This document shows, in pieces, positions 16,149 through 24,654 of a stretch of 64,000 nt of DNA. This stretch comes from Bin87 sp965203855 (GTDB lineage Bacteria; Chloroflexota; Dehalococcoidia; Lucifugimonadales; UBA3495), in assembly GCA_965203855.1 (NCBI GenBank), contig CBDBDN010000009.1, positions 124,001-188,000 on the forward strand. Reading direction: 5' to 3'. Made by a program: the position numbers and the translations under genes. The notes below the pieces were generated by a model. That model made no database searches. It was given only the letters and a program-made list of their open reading frames with translations, and had not been told where the DNA came from. Positions within the stretch are counted from its first letter, which is position 1; each line of letters starts with the position of its first letter.

Positions 16149-17345
16149 ATGACCACCCAAAACCACATCTACTTTGACCACGCCGGCACCACGCCGATGG
16201 ACGAGCGCGTCTTGGCGGCGATGCTCCCCTATTTCACCCGGCTCTACGGCAACGCTTCCAGCGTCCACACCGTCGGGCAGGAGGCGCGCTATGCCCTGGA
16301 CGGCGCGCGGGAACGCGTCGCTAGCATCCTGAACTGCCGTAGCCGCGAAATCGTCTTTACCAGCGGCGGCACCGAATCCGACAACGCCGCCATCCAGGGC
16401 GCCGCCATTGCCCTCGAGGAAACCGGCCGCCATGTAATCACCGCCAGCTCCGAACATCACGCCGTGCTCCACGCCTGCCAGGTCCTCGAAAACCGCGGCT
16501 GGGATGTTGCCTATCTGCCAGTGGATGACCACGGCATCATTGACCCTCAGCAGGTGTACCACGCCATCACGCCGCACACTACCGTCGTTTCCATAATGTA
16601 CGCCAACAACGAAATCGGCGCCGTCAACCCCATTGCCGAAATCGCCGCCGCCGTCAAACGCCGCGCGCGCGAACTGAACCGCACTATCGTGATGCACACC
16701 GACGCCGTCCAGGCCGCCGGCTTCCTTGACCTGGACGTCCGCCAGCTCGGCGTCGACATGATGAGCCTGTCCGGGCATAAGTTTTACGGCCCCAAAGGCG
16801 TCGGCGTCCTCTACCTCCGGCGCGGCGTCCCGTTCCTGCCCCTGATTACCGGCGGCGGCCAGGAACGCGAGCGCCGTTCCGGCACCGAAAACATAGCCGG
16901 CATTATCGGCTTGGCCACCGCCCTGGAAATCGCCAACCAGGAGCGGGATGCCGTATCCGCCCACTGCGCCGCCCTGCGCGACCGTATCATCAGCGAACTC
17001 CCCCAACGCGTGCCTGACTGCGCTCTGAACGGCCATCCCACCCGGCGGCTCCCCAACAATGTCAACTTTTCTTTCTGCGGCGTTGACGGAGAGTCCATCC
17101 TCCTGGGACTTGACTTGCGCGGTATCGCCGCCAGCAGCGGCAGCGCGTGCAGCAGCGGTTCCTTGGAACCCTCCCATGTACTGCTCGCATTAGGCCAAAC
17201 CGCCGAAGTCGCCCGCGGCTCCCTCCGCATCACTCTCGGCAAACATAACACCCACGCCGAGGTCGACCGCCTCCTGGATACCCTTGCCGCCCTCATTGCC
17301 GAACTGCGCCAGCTGCCGGCAATGCCCGGAGTAGCCGATGACTAA
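16149..17345 (+). CDS. cysteine desulfurase (NifS/IscS type)
   Basis: PLP enzyme taking sulfur from L-cysteine for Fe-S clusters, thiolated tRNA or thiamine. FDHAGTTP near the start, SGHKFYGPKG (PLP Lys211) and SGSACSSGSLEPSHVL (catalytic persulfide Cys334) are all present. 398 aa. No iscU, sufE or mnmA next to it; the following gene is an unrelated lipoprotein. Hence its sulfur acceptor is unknown. Start ATG 16149 stands about 30 bases downstream of a TAAAAT sequence (16119), possibly a -10 box. Confidence 0.93.
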   Translation: MTTQNHIYFDHAGTTPMDERVLAAMLPYFTRLYGNASSVHTVGQEARYALDGARERVASILNCRSREIVFTSGGTESDNAAIQGAAIALEETGRHVITASSEHHAVLHACQVLENRGWDVAYLPVDDHGIIDPQQVYHAITPHTTVVSIMYANNEIGAVNPIAEIAAAVKRRARELNRTIVMHTDAVQAAGFLDLDVRQLGVDMMSLSGHKFYGPKGVGVLYLRRGVPFLPLITGGGQERERRSGTENIAGIIGLATALEIANQERDAVSAHCAALRDRIISELPQRVPDCALNGHPTRRLPNNVNFSFCGVDGESILLGLDLRGIAASSGSACSSGSLEPSHVLLALGQTAEVARGSLRITLGKHNTHAEVDRLLDTLAALIAELRQLPAMPGVADD

Positions 17346-17994
17346 CGGAACCATCGGTTTGCTGCCGTGCCGGATCATCATTGCATTGGCCGGCGCGCTG
17401 CTGCTCCTACTCACCGGCTTGGCCTGCTCCGAGCAGTCGCCCAATATCGGCAAGTACTACAAGGGGCGCGTCCTGCATATCAGCATCGCGGACCTGGAAC
17501 GCGCCGACGAATTGCGCTGGACCACCGGCACGCGCCGCCCCGCCCCCGGCGCCGACAATCAGTTCTACCGATTGACCCCGCAGGACGCCGCCCACGAATT
17601 CGTCCTGCTGCGCGTCAAGGTCGAAAACCATACCGCTACCACCGTGGCCGTAAATGTCGATTCCCAAGCCGCGCAGCTGCGCGACTTTCTGCAAGGCCGC
17701 TACTTCCCTATCGACATAGAAACCCGCGCCGAGCCGGTAGGCATCCCGGAACGGCCCTCCGACAGCTGCAACTTTCCCGTTATTCCGGACCGCCCGGAGG
17801 TCTGCGTAGAATTTCTCTGGAACGCCCTCTACGACGAAGTCCAACAGGACGGCAGCGTCCGGCAAGTCCGCCTTTCACAGGAACTCCCCCGCGGCACCGG
17901 CCTGGACGGCTGGCTGATCTTTGAAGTTCCCCAAGACGTGCAACTGCGTACTTTCCGCTGGTCCGCCGGCGATACCATCAGCATCGACTTTTAA
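17338..17994 (+). CDS. lipoprotein, DUF4352-like
   Basis: 218 residues with a hydrophobic leader ending in LLTGLAC (lipobox) and a beta-rich exposed domain. The central part (HEFVLLRVKVENHTATTVAVNVDSQ) resembles the immunoglobulin-like DUF4352/TRF2-type domains of many surface lipoproteins. Function unknown; partner proteins of such domains vary. The ATG overlaps the cysteine desulfurase stop by eight bases (ATGACTAA), implying translational coupling with an enzyme it is not obviously related to. Confidence 0.75.
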   Translation: MTNGTIGLLPCRIIIALAGALLLLLTGLACSEQSPNIGKYYKGRVLHISIADLERADELRWTTGTRRPAPGADNQFYRLTPQDAAHEFVLLRVKVENHTATTVAVNVDSQAAQLRDFLQGRYFPIDIETRAEPVGIPERPSDSCNFPVIPDRPEVCVEFLWNALYDEVQQDGSVRQVRLSQELPRGTGLDGWLIFEVPQDVQLRTFRWSAGDTISIDF

Positions 17995-18090
17995 ACAAGC
18001 CCGCGGCGGTCCGGAATCTCTACTGCCGAACTGGCGGCATTGCCCCCCGGCGCCACCCCATCCTGTCACGCGGATAGCAAAGGATGCGTT

Positions 18091-18810
18091 ATGACCAACC
18101 CCGACTGGACTACTACCACGCCCTACGATTTTGCGGCGTCCGCCGACGGCATCTATACCGCCGCCATCTCCCGAATGTACGGCTGGATTACCCTCGGGCT
18201 GGTTACCACCGCAGCAGCGGCGGCGCTGGCCTACCGCCTCGGCATTCTGGACAACATCGGTTTAATCGGCTATCTGCTTATTATCGGCGTCGCGCTGGCG
18301 TTATTGTTCGCGCTGCATTTCTCCGTTCACAAGATGCCGGGGCCGGTATCCGCAGCCCTCTATCTCGGCTTTACCGCCGTTGAGGGCGTCGCCATATCCT
18401 ACATTTTCGGCGCTTATACCTACCAGACCATCGTACTGGCATTCGGCCTTGCCGCCGGCCTTTTCACCGCAATGAGCATCGTCGGGCTCACTACCAAGCG
18501 GGATTTGTCCCGCTTGGGGCCAATACTGCTTTTCGGACTGATCGGGGTAGTCATCGCCGGCCTGGTCAACATCTTTATCGGCTCCGGTTTGCTGGGATGG
18601 ATCGTTACGCTGGTGGCGCTGCCCTTATTCTTGGGGCTGGTGATATATGAAACCAAAGAAGTAAAAGAACTGGCGCAGCAGGCGGCGCAAGACAACGACG
18701 CCAAAGCCGCCGGCCGCATTGCCATCATCGGAGCGGCGGGCTTGTACTTGGCGTTCCTCAACATCTTTCTCATCCTACTCCGCATCGTGCAGTTTTTCAG
18801 CGACGACTAA
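18091..18810 (+). CDS. Bax inhibitor-1/YccA family membrane protein
   Basis: 239 residues with seven predicted membrane segments and the family signature region (LYLGFTAVEGVAISYIFGAY, with the conserved E and polar loop). YccA in E. coli interacts with the FtsH protease; in general such proteins may act as calcium leak channels or protease modulators. The ATG at 18091 has AAAGGA at a good distance and is chosen over an upstream in-frame ATG (18040). The acidic/basic loop KEVKELAQQAAQDN near residue 190 is a family feature. Confidence 0.85.
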   Translation: MTNPDWTTTTPYDFAASADGIYTAAISRMYGWITLGLVTTAAAAALAYRLGILDNIGLIGYLLIIGVALALLFALHFSVHKMPGPVSAALYLGFTAVEGVAISYIFGAYTYQTIVLAFGLAAGLFTAMSIVGLTTKRDLSRLGPILLFGLIGVVIAGLVNIFIGSGLLGWIVTLVALPLFLGLVIYETKEVKELAQQAAQDNDAKAAGRIAIIGAAGLYLAFLNIFLILLRIVQFFSDD

Positions 18811-18838
18811 CCACGCCTAGCGGCATCCCCGGCGCGCC

Positions 18839-19462
18839 ATGAACCCGCCCCCAACTCCGACCCCGCCGCCAGCATCGTCCCCGCCCCCGGTAGCCCGGCG
18901 CATCTTTCATCTGATTGCGGCCACCGCAACCACCCTGCTCGCCCTCTTCGTACCGGAGCCGGCCTATCTGACGCTGCTCGGCGCCGGCGCGCTGCTGGCG
19001 TTAGCCCTGGAGGAAGGACGCCGCCGCGCCCAATGGCTCAACCGCCTCTTCATAAAGCTTTTCGGGCCAATCCTAAAGCCGGCCGAAATCACCGCCATAT
19101 CCGGCGCTACCTGGTTCCTGATTGCCGCCTTTTTCGCATTCTATTTCTACGGGCCGGCAGTAGCCTTGCCCGCCCTGCTGTTCGTCGCCGTCGGCGACCC
19201 GGCAGCCGCCCTGGCCGGCGCGCACGCCCCCGGACCCCGTTGGTGGGGCAAGTCCCCAATCGGAGCCTTGGCTTTCATCGCCGCCGGCCTTGCCGCGTGG
19301 GCGCTGCTGGCCGCCCTTGGCTTCACCGCCTGGTCGACAGCCGTCATCGCCGGCGTCATCATCGCCGCAATAGTAGAACTGCTGCCCATCCCTCTGGACG
19401 ACAACCTTACCGTACCCTTACTAGCCGGCGGCGCAATGCTGCTGTGGCCTCTATCGGGTTAG
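18839..19462 (+). CDS. dolichol kinase/phytol kinase-like CTP-dependent membrane enzyme
   Basis: 207 residues, six or so membrane segments after a Pro-rich N-terminus. LFVAVGDPAAALAGAHAPGP and WWGKSPIGALAFIAAG match the CTP-binding motifs of the SEC59/VTE5-like family, and IVELLPIPLDDNLTVPLLAG the conserved C-terminal motif. Members phosphorylate polyprenols or phytol. Homologues are widespread in archaea and some bacteria; the substrate here may be a polyprenol for glycan lipid carriers. The stop codon lies inside the start of an 88-base tandem duplication that copies the 3' end of this gene. Confidence 0.75.
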   Translation: MNPPPTPTPPPASSPPPVARRIFHLIAATATTLLALFVPEPAYLTLLGAGALLALALEEGRRRAQWLNRLFIKLFGPILKPAEITAISGATWFLIAAFFAFYFYGPAVALPALLFVAVGDPAAALAGAHAPGPRWWGKSPIGALAFIAAGLAAWALLAALGFTAWSTAVIAGVIIAAIVELLPIPLDDNLTVPLLAGGAMLLWPLSG

Positions 19463-19600
19463 AGCGTGTAGTCATATTTACCGTCATTCCGGCGCCAGCC
19501 GGAATCTATTGTCCGGCGGCGCAATGCTGATGTGGCCCCTCTGGGGTTAGGGCGTGTAGTCATATTTACCGTCATTCCGGCGCCAGCCGGAATCTACGGT
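19425..19600 (+). repeat. 88-base direct tandem duplication
   Basis: Bases from 19425 (CCGGCGGCGCAATGCTG, inside the membrane kinase gene) recur from 19513 with few differences. Each unit includes the end of the gene, the MITE left end (GCGTGTAGTCATATTTACCG) and a palindrome (19483-19506 and 19571-19594). The duplication carries the coding 3' end of the kinase into the gap as a fragment. It points to slippage or unequal exchange after the element inserted. Confidence 0.85.
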
Positions 19601-19729
19601 TGCCGTCCCCATTACCTGCTGGCGGATTACGACGCTGGATTCCGGCCGACGCCGGAATGACAGTTGCAGTAGCGTCGTAATGACGAAAACGGACGCCGGG
19701 CTGCGCTAAATCGTAATACGACCACACGC
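19552..19729. mobile_element. MITE-like element, second copy
   Basis: Left end TAGGGCGTGTAGTCATATTT (from 19549) and right end AATACGACCACACGCCCTA (ending 19732) are inverted repeats, identical in the outer ten bases with imperfect match further in; TA at each side could be a target duplication. Inside lie a palindrome in forward (19571-19594) and one in reverse reading (19638-19661), the only clearly reversed copy I found. It has no open reading frame and lies between the kinase gene and the converging amidohydrolase gene; its last base pairs overlap the amidohydrolase stop. Confidence 0.7.
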
Positions 19730-19730
19730 C

Positions 19731-21083
19731 CTAGCCCGCCGCCCCGCCGTCATATTCCAGAACTGCGGCCCGCTGCCGCTGAAAATTCAGGTACGCCCCG
19801 CGCGTCATCGCCGGCCGAAACTCCGATAGCACCCGCTTGCCCTTGGCCGCCCCGCCCCCCAGCAAGTCTATAACCGACATCGCCATTATCTTGGCCGGAT
19901 TAATCACCGCCTGCCGATAATCCGTAATCAGGTATTCATCGCTATGCCCCGCCCCCTCGGCCCCGCCCGTATAGGGATGAATGGACGGAATGATATGGCT
20001 CAAATCCCCCATATCCGTAGAACCGCCCCGATTCCGGGAAGCCGGCATTATCAGCACCCGATTCTCGTCGTGGACGCGCAATGCGTTGCTGCGGAACACC
20101 TCAATCAGCTGCTGGTCATGACGCATCGGCAGGTAGCCCGGAATGTTCGTTATGGACACCGCCGCACCCACCGCCAAAGCCCCCGCCCGAAAGCACCGGT
20201 CAACTATCCCGGAGTTCCGTACCACCGCCTCCGGCGTCGCAGAACGCACCCGCCATTCCAGCCGCACATCCGACGGCACCGAGCTCACCGCCTGCCCCCC
20301 CGCCGTCATAATCCCATGTATCCGCACCGTATCCTGCTCCCGATACAGCTCCCGATTCGCGTTGATCGCCTGCAACGCAAAACTCGCCGCATTCAGCGCA
20401 TTGACCCCCAGATGCGGTACGCTGCCCGCGTGCGCCGCCCGCCCGGTGAACCGCACATACTTGACGATATGCCCGTTGCTGGTGCCGCCCAGCGCAAACT
20501 GATGCGCCCCCATATCGCTGGCCGTGTGGCACATCATCGCTATATCCACATCGTCAAACTCCCCCAGCCGTATCAGCTCCTGCTTGCCCCCCATAAACTC
20601 TATCTTGCCCGTCTCCCGCAGCTCCAGACGATATGCCACTTCAATGAACTCCTCCGCCGGCACCGCAAAGGGAATGATTTCGCCATGCAGCGCCCCGATT
20701 ACCTCCGGCTGCGTCAATCCCGTCATCGCGCCCAGCATCATCCCAATCTGGCAGTGATGCCCGCAGGCGTGAGCCGCGCTGGTGTCATCCGCAGCGTGCG
20801 GATGCCCGTTCACTATCAGGCTGTCCAGCTCCCCGATGACGGCCACCCGCGGGCCGCCGCCGGCCCCCCCTTTCACCGTCCCTTTCAGCCCGGTCATCGC
20901 CAGGCCGGGACGAAACCTGATCCCCAGCCCGGCCAACTGCTCGGCCACCACCCGCGCCGTGCGATACTCCCGGTATCCCGACTCCGGGTGCGCCAGGATG
21001 TCCTTGGCTACGGCAACCAGCTCGTCAGCCCGCCGGTCAATGGCGGCGCAGGCGGCAACTTTCAATTCATCAAGCGTCGGCAT
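19731..21083 (-). CDS. M20 family amidohydrolase (AbgB-like)
   Basis: 450-residue di-zinc amidohydrolase of the M20D/p-aminobenzoyl-glutamate hydrolase group. HACGHHCQIGMMLG (metal ligands), VPAEEFIEV (catalytic Glu) and the late RGGSTDMGDLSH region with GAGHSDEYLI are as in AbgB. A dimerisation domain with RAAHAGSVPHLGVNALNAA is in the middle. It is a close paralogue of the next upstream gene. It probably opens folate breakdown products or other N-acyl amino acids; no transporter is near. Its N-terminus MPTLDELKVAACAAIDRRADEL matches the paralogue's. Confidence 0.85.
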   Translation of the reverse strand: MPTLDELKVAACAAIDRRADELVAVAKDILAHPESGYREYRTARVVAEQLAGLGIRFRPGLAMTGLKGTVKGGAGGGPRVAVIGELDSLIVNGHPHAADDTSAAHACGHHCQIGMMLGAMTGLTQPEVIGALHGEIIPFAVPAEEFIEVAYRLELRETGKIEFMGGKQELIRLGEFDDVDIAMMCHTASDMGAHQFALGGTSNGHIVKYVRFTGRAAHAGSVPHLGVNALNAASFALQAINANRELYREQDTVRIHGIMTAGGQAVSSVPSDVRLEWRVRSATPEAVVRNSGIVDRCFRAGALAVGAAVSITNIPGYLPMRHDQQLIEVFRSNALRVHDENRVLIMPASRNRGGSTDMGDLSHIIPSIHPYTGGAEGAGHSDEYLITDYRQAVINPAKIMAMSVIDLLGGGAAKGKRVLSEFRPAMTRGAYLNFQRQRAAVLEYDGGAAG

Positions 21084-21344
21084 AAAGTCAGTTCACTTCC
21101 CCGAGCGTGTAGCCATATTCATCATCATTCCAACCCCCATACCCGCCATCCCAGCGCCCCTACAACCGTCATACCGGCGCCCCTACAGCCGTCATTCCGG
21201 CGCAAGCCGGAATCCACGCACCCCGCCAGACTCCGCCTTTCGCCGTAGCCACGAACCCACACCTGAACCACCCAAAAACAAACGCCGCCTCCATCCCCGC
21301 AGCGGACCCAGGCAAGAGCCGGGTAATGGCCGGCGTAAAAGCCC
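21084..21344. other. repeat-bearing gap between paralogous amidohydrolase genes
   Basis: A decayed MITE left end (GCGTGTAGCCATATTCATC, from 21105) is followed by degenerate units of 16-21 bases and a canonical palindrome at 21191-21214. No right terminal repeat, gene or terminator was recognised. It separates two same-strand paralogues and may have been left over from the event that duplicated them. Confidence 0.6.
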
Positions 21345-22679
21345 CTATTCCGCACTATAAACCTCCTCTTTCGCCAGCGTCCGCATAAACTCCACATACT
21401 GCCGCGAAGTCATCTCCGGCCGATGGTTCGCAATCACCCGGTTGGCCGCCTGCGCCCCATCCCCCATCAAGTCTATCACCGTCGCCGCCATCGCTTTCGC
21501 CGCCGTTATCACCGCCAGCTGATAATCCCGCACCACATAATCGGCCCCATGCCCAATCCCCGTAGCCCCCCCCACATACGGATGCAGCACCGGCATCAGG
21601 TAGCCAACATCGCCCATATCCGTGCTGCCCGTGCGGTGTCCCCCGATTTCCCCAATGTTTTCCGACCCCACCAGCGTCGCCGCGTTCCCCAGAAACAAGT
21701 CCCGCATTTCATCATTCTGCGTCATCGGCAGATAGCCCGGAATCGTCTGTATCTTGACCGTCGCCCCCATCGCCATCGCCCCCGCGCGCAGCGCCCGGTC
21801 AACCTTCCCGTTGGCGTCCATAATCGCTTCCAGCGTCCGCCCCCGCACAAAAGTCTCCATCCGCACATCCGCCGGCACCGCGCTGACCGCCTCCCCCCCT
21901 TTCGTGATTATCGGATGGACGCGCACCGTATCCGTATCCACAAAAGTCTCCCGGTTAAAGTGAATCGCCGACAGCGCCAGCGTCGCCGCATTCAGCGCGT
22001 TAATCCCCAAATGCGGCGAACCCCCGGCGTGCGCGCCCCGACCAATAAACTGAATCTGCTTCGCCACCGTCCCATTGTTTGACCCGGTTACGCACAGGCT
22101 CTTTTCCCGCGCCGTGCTCGTCGTGTGCATCATCATCGCCAAATTCACATCGTCAAACTCCCCCAGCCGGATGAACTCCGGCTTGCCCCCCAAAAACTCA
22201 ATCTTGCCTTCCCGACGCAGCCCGTCCCGGTACTCAATCTCAATATATTCCTCCGCCGGTACGGCTATCGGAACGATGCGCCCGCTCAAATGCGGCAGCA
22301 CATCAGAGCGCATCAATCCCATCGTCGCCCCCAGCATCATACCAATCTGGCAGTGATGCCCGCAGGCATGAGCCGCCCCCGTCTCCGCGCTGGCATACGG
22401 ATGTTCGTTGACTATCAAACTGTCCAGCTCCCCGATGACCGCCATCGTCGGCCCCGCGCTGCCCCCCAGAATTTCCCCCCGCAACCCGGTCATCCCCAGC
22501 CCGCTGCGGAACGGAACCCCCATCTCCGCGAACATATCCCCCACCAGCGCCGCCGTCTTAAACTCCCGAAACCCCGGCTCCGGGTTCGCCAGTATCTGCT
22601 TGGACAGATTGACCAGCTCGTCAGCCCGCCCGTCAATTTCCGCAAAAGCGCGCTCTTTCAGTTCCGCAGTAGTAGGCAT
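21345..22679 (-). CDS. M20 family amidohydrolase (AbgB-like), paralogue
   Basis: 444 residues, sharing with its neighbour the HACGHHCQIGMMLG zinc site, VPAEEYIEIEYR catalytic Glu and HRTGSTDMGDVGYL motif. The ATG at 22679 (MPTTAELKERAF) has a GGGGAGGTTATAC ribosome-binding site; an earlier in-frame ATG (22742) lacks one. As the pair lie head to tail, duplication and divergence are likely; distinct substrates are possible because the mid-domain loops differ (KSLCVTGSNNGTVAKQ against HQFALGGTSNGHIVKY). Confidence 0.87.
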   Translation of the reverse strand: MPTTAELKERAFAEIDGRADELVNLSKQILANPEPGFREFKTAALVGDMFAEMGVPFRSGLGMTGLRGEILGGSAGPTMAVIGELDSLIVNEHPYASAETGAAHACGHHCQIGMMLGATMGLMRSDVLPHLSGRIVPIAVPAEEYIEIEYRDGLRREGKIEFLGGKPEFIRLGEFDDVNLAMMMHTTSTAREKSLCVTGSNNGTVAKQIQFIGRGAHAGGSPHLGINALNAATLALSAIHFNRETFVDTDTVRVHPIITKGGEAVSAVPADVRMETFVRGRTLEAIMDANGKVDRALRAGAMAMGATVKIQTIPGYLPMTQNDEMRDLFLGNAATLVGSENIGEIGGHRTGSTDMGDVGYLMPVLHPYVGGATGIGHGADYVVRDYQLAVITAAKAMAATVIDLMGDGAQAANRVIANHRPEMTSRQYVEFMRTLAKEEVYSAE

Positions 22680-22968
22680 CGTATAACCTCCCCAAGCCAG
22701 CCAATTGACCCAATCGGATAATCCGCCCGCCGATAGTAACACAACCCGCCCGCCCTGCCTATTCCACCCCTCCTACCGTCGTTCCACCCCTAAACCGTCA
22801 TTCCGGCGCACGCCGGAATCCATCCCCCTAAACCGTCATTCCACCCCCAAACCGTCATTCCGGCGCACGCCGGAATCCATCCCCATCCATCCCCTTTATC
22901 CATGCCATAATAAAACCCTCTCCATCAAGGAGAGGGCTTGAGGACTGATTGACGACCCGGTTCGCCCG
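22680..22968. repeat. gap with two palindromes and a degenerate unit
   Basis: Palindromes at 22797-22820 and 22854-22877 flank a degenerate unit (from 22835, GTCATTCCACCCCCAAACC). Together with a further GTCGTTCC copy at about 22779 these have a loose 19-38 base spacing. Bases after 22890 (CCATCCCC runs and CCTCTCCATCAAGGAGAGGG at 22917) form a small hairpin, GCCCTCTCC/GGAGAGGGC, that could terminate the secreted-protein gene's transcript coming from the right or the amidohydrolase leader. No coding potential. Confidence 0.6.
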
Positions 22969-23667
22969 CTACCGGCACCACGCCATATGCGCCCACCGCA
23001 CATAGCTGCCGCCGTAGTCGTAGGCCGCTGCGGTTCGCGAGAAGTTCCTTAACACATAGGTCCACTGGCTTGCGTTTCTTGATCCCAAACCGGCCGCCAT
23101 GTCGCCGGCGTCGTACACCCCATTGTCGTTGCGGTCAATTACAACCAAGAGCGAGACCCGCGTTACGAAGCCGCGTATGCCATTGGAATCTATTATTGCT
23201 TCGCCATTGGCTAGTCCCAAGTGGGCATTTGCCGCCGCGCCGGTGAATAATCGGTGAGCAGGATGCGTGAGGGAAGCATTGTAGGCCGCTTGGGCGCTGT
23301 TCCATGTGCCGCCTCCATAAGGAGCGCCGAATGCGTATTGAGCCGGAAAGACATTCGCCCCCCGTTCCAGCACAATCAGCCAGCCGCTGTCGCTGTTCCC
23401 CCCGTTGTAAGCCGCCTGCCCGTCCCGCACATTGTAATAACGCGGCTGCTGCCCATACTCCTGGCAAACCCGCGCCGTATAAGTGTACCCGCCATAACCC
23501 TGCGCCGCCGCCTCACCGCCGGGAAACGCCAGCCCAGCCGCAACGGCCAATCCGGCCAAAACGCTGAAAACGGCAGCCTTACCCAGCCGCAGCCAAGCCG
23601 TCGTTAGGTTTTTGGTCAGCCAATGTCGGGGGGGGGGGGGGGGGGTAGAATTCAGAATGGCAGTCAT
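22969..23667 (-). CDS. secreted protein with homopolymeric C tract near its start, unknown
   Basis: 232 residues: MTAILNST, five Pro codons from a run of 18 C on the coding strand (+ strand G18 at 23628-23645), RHWLTKNLTTAWLRLGK, then a hydrophobic leader ending AAAQ, so a Sec signal peptide. The mature part is Gly/Tyr/Asn-rich (YGGYTYTARVCQEYGQQPRYY; GGGTWNSAQAAYNASL) with WLIVLERGANVF and LLVVIDRNDNGVYDAGD, possibly a calcium-binding loop. I do not recognise it. Good GGAG precedes ATG 23667. The tract lies before the signal peptide; 17 or 19 C would shift the frame, so expression may be phase variable. Confidence 0.7.
   Translation of the reverse strand: MTAILNSTPPPPPRHWLTKNLTTAWLRLGKAAVFSVLAGLAVAAGLAFPGGEAAAQGYGGYTYTARVCQEYGQQPRYYNVRDGQAAYNGGNSDSGWLIVLERGANVFPAQYAFGAPYGGGTWNSAQAAYNASLTHPAHRLFTGAAANAHLGLANGEAIIDSNGIRGFVTRVSLLVVIDRNDNGVYDAGDMAAGLGSRNASQWTYVLRNFSRTAAAYDYGGSYVRWAHMAWCR
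23628..23645 (+). repeat. homopolymer G18 (C18 on coding strand)
   Basis: Eighteen consecutive G on the + strand inside the start of the secreted-protein gene. Tracts of this length are prone to slippage. Number of bases may also be uncertain in assembly. Confidence 0.9.
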
Positions 23668-24298
23668 AATTTCGCTCCACGCATTCCAGGTTGAGGATAA
23701 GTTGACTAGGGAAAATGATAACCCGTATCGCCCCAATCAGCAAGACGCCCGCTTACCCCCAACCGTCATTCCACCCCAAGCCGCAATCCAAAATCCTATC
23801 CATCGGTGTAAAAAATTCCCTCCCGCCAATGACACCAACCCCTTGCCAAGCCGCATTAATGTGCTATCATTAGACCAGTCAGGCAGCCAATCTCCGAGCC
23901 CACCGATTTCCAGGTCGTTACGGTCATTCAGCATCCAAGTCGCACCGGCGTTCCCTACTCGCCCACGGTCCAACTAACCGAAGGAGTCGGGTCCTGCCAA
24001 GGCGCCAGACGTAGCGCCCCGTCCTCGGACGAAAATCCAGCCGCGTGAAAAGCAACGCGCAAAACCTCCGGCCGTAGGGCTGAAACCGACCTGGAAACCC
24101 CAAAACTCGGAAACCCGAACCCCGCTAGCAAGTTCAATCAACCGCCTGACAACCTGCCTGACACAGCCTGACAACCCCCATCCTAAACCAACGGAGGCAC
24201 CGCCAACCGCAGCAAAATCATCCCAACGCCGATGCCGCAGCCGGACGGACGGGAACCAATCCTGCCTATCCCCTGCCCATCGCGCAAGTACCCCCAGC

Positions 24299-24517
24299 CG
24301 TCATTCCGACCGCACAACCGGAATGCCAGCCCCCCACCCGTCATTCCGACCGCACAACCGGAATGCCAGCCCCCCACCCGTCATTCCGACCGCACAACCG
24401 GAATGCCAGCCCCCCAACCGTCATTCCGGCGTAAGCCGGAATCCGGCCCCTCAACCGTCATTCCGGCGCAAGCCGGAATCCGGCCCCCAAACCGTCATTC
24501 CGGCGCAAGCCGGAATC
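24299..24517 (+). repeat. 40-base tandem array with three trailing palindromes
   Basis: Three near-identical 40-base units (24299, 24339, 24379) reading CCGTCATTCCGACCGCACAA and CCGGAATGCCAGCCCCCCA(A/C), then palindromes at 24420-24443, 24457-24480 and 24494-24517. The 40-base unit is itself a variant of the palindrome (ATTCC...GGAAT). Units touch with no spacers. Confidence 0.85.
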
Positions 24518-24567
24518 CAGGCGGCCTTTCTGTACTCCGACCTTGTGCCGGAGCGACGGCTCTATTG

Positions 24568-24633
24568 CCATTACCACAATGGCCGAGGTCGGTTTGGCGT
24601 TGTACCAAACCGCCCCCGGCCATTGTGGTATGG
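24568..24633. repeat. long inverted repeat (about 28 bp stem, 7-base loop)
   Basis: Left arm 24568-24597 and right arm 24605-24633 pair almost throughout (TACCACAATGGCCG against CGGCCATTGTGGTA; GGTTTGG against CCAAACC) with two or three mismatches, loop CGTTGTA. There is no T tract, so it is not a standard terminator. It could be a tiny mobile element or a regulatory hairpin for selA, 58 bases downstream. Confidence 0.8.
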
Positions 24634-24648
24634 CCGGGCAACCCGGCG

Positions 24649-24654
24649 TATAAT
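24649..24654 (+). promoter_or_regulatory. candidate -10 box of selA
   Basis: TATAAT, 37 bases before the selA ATG. The best upstream -35 match (TTGTGG at 24624) lies at a long 19-base spacing and inside the right arm of the hairpin, so the hairpin may affect transcription. Confidence 0.4.

Noticed and set aside
16032..17177. 381-codon open frame on the - strand
   Set aside because: Shadow of the cysteine desulfurase gene.
23955..24137. Short - strand ORF ending in an SSEDGALRLAP stretch
   Set aside because: 60 residues, no ribosome-binding site, surrounded by low-complexity DNA; at best a fragment.
24299..24517. 40-base repeat array, CRISPR-like
   Set aside because: Same reason: tandem units without spacers and with palindromic variants of the dispersed repeat.
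24568..24633. tRNA-Sec gene near selA
   Set aside because: Two long arms only; no D or T arm, no TCA anticodon, no CCA end.
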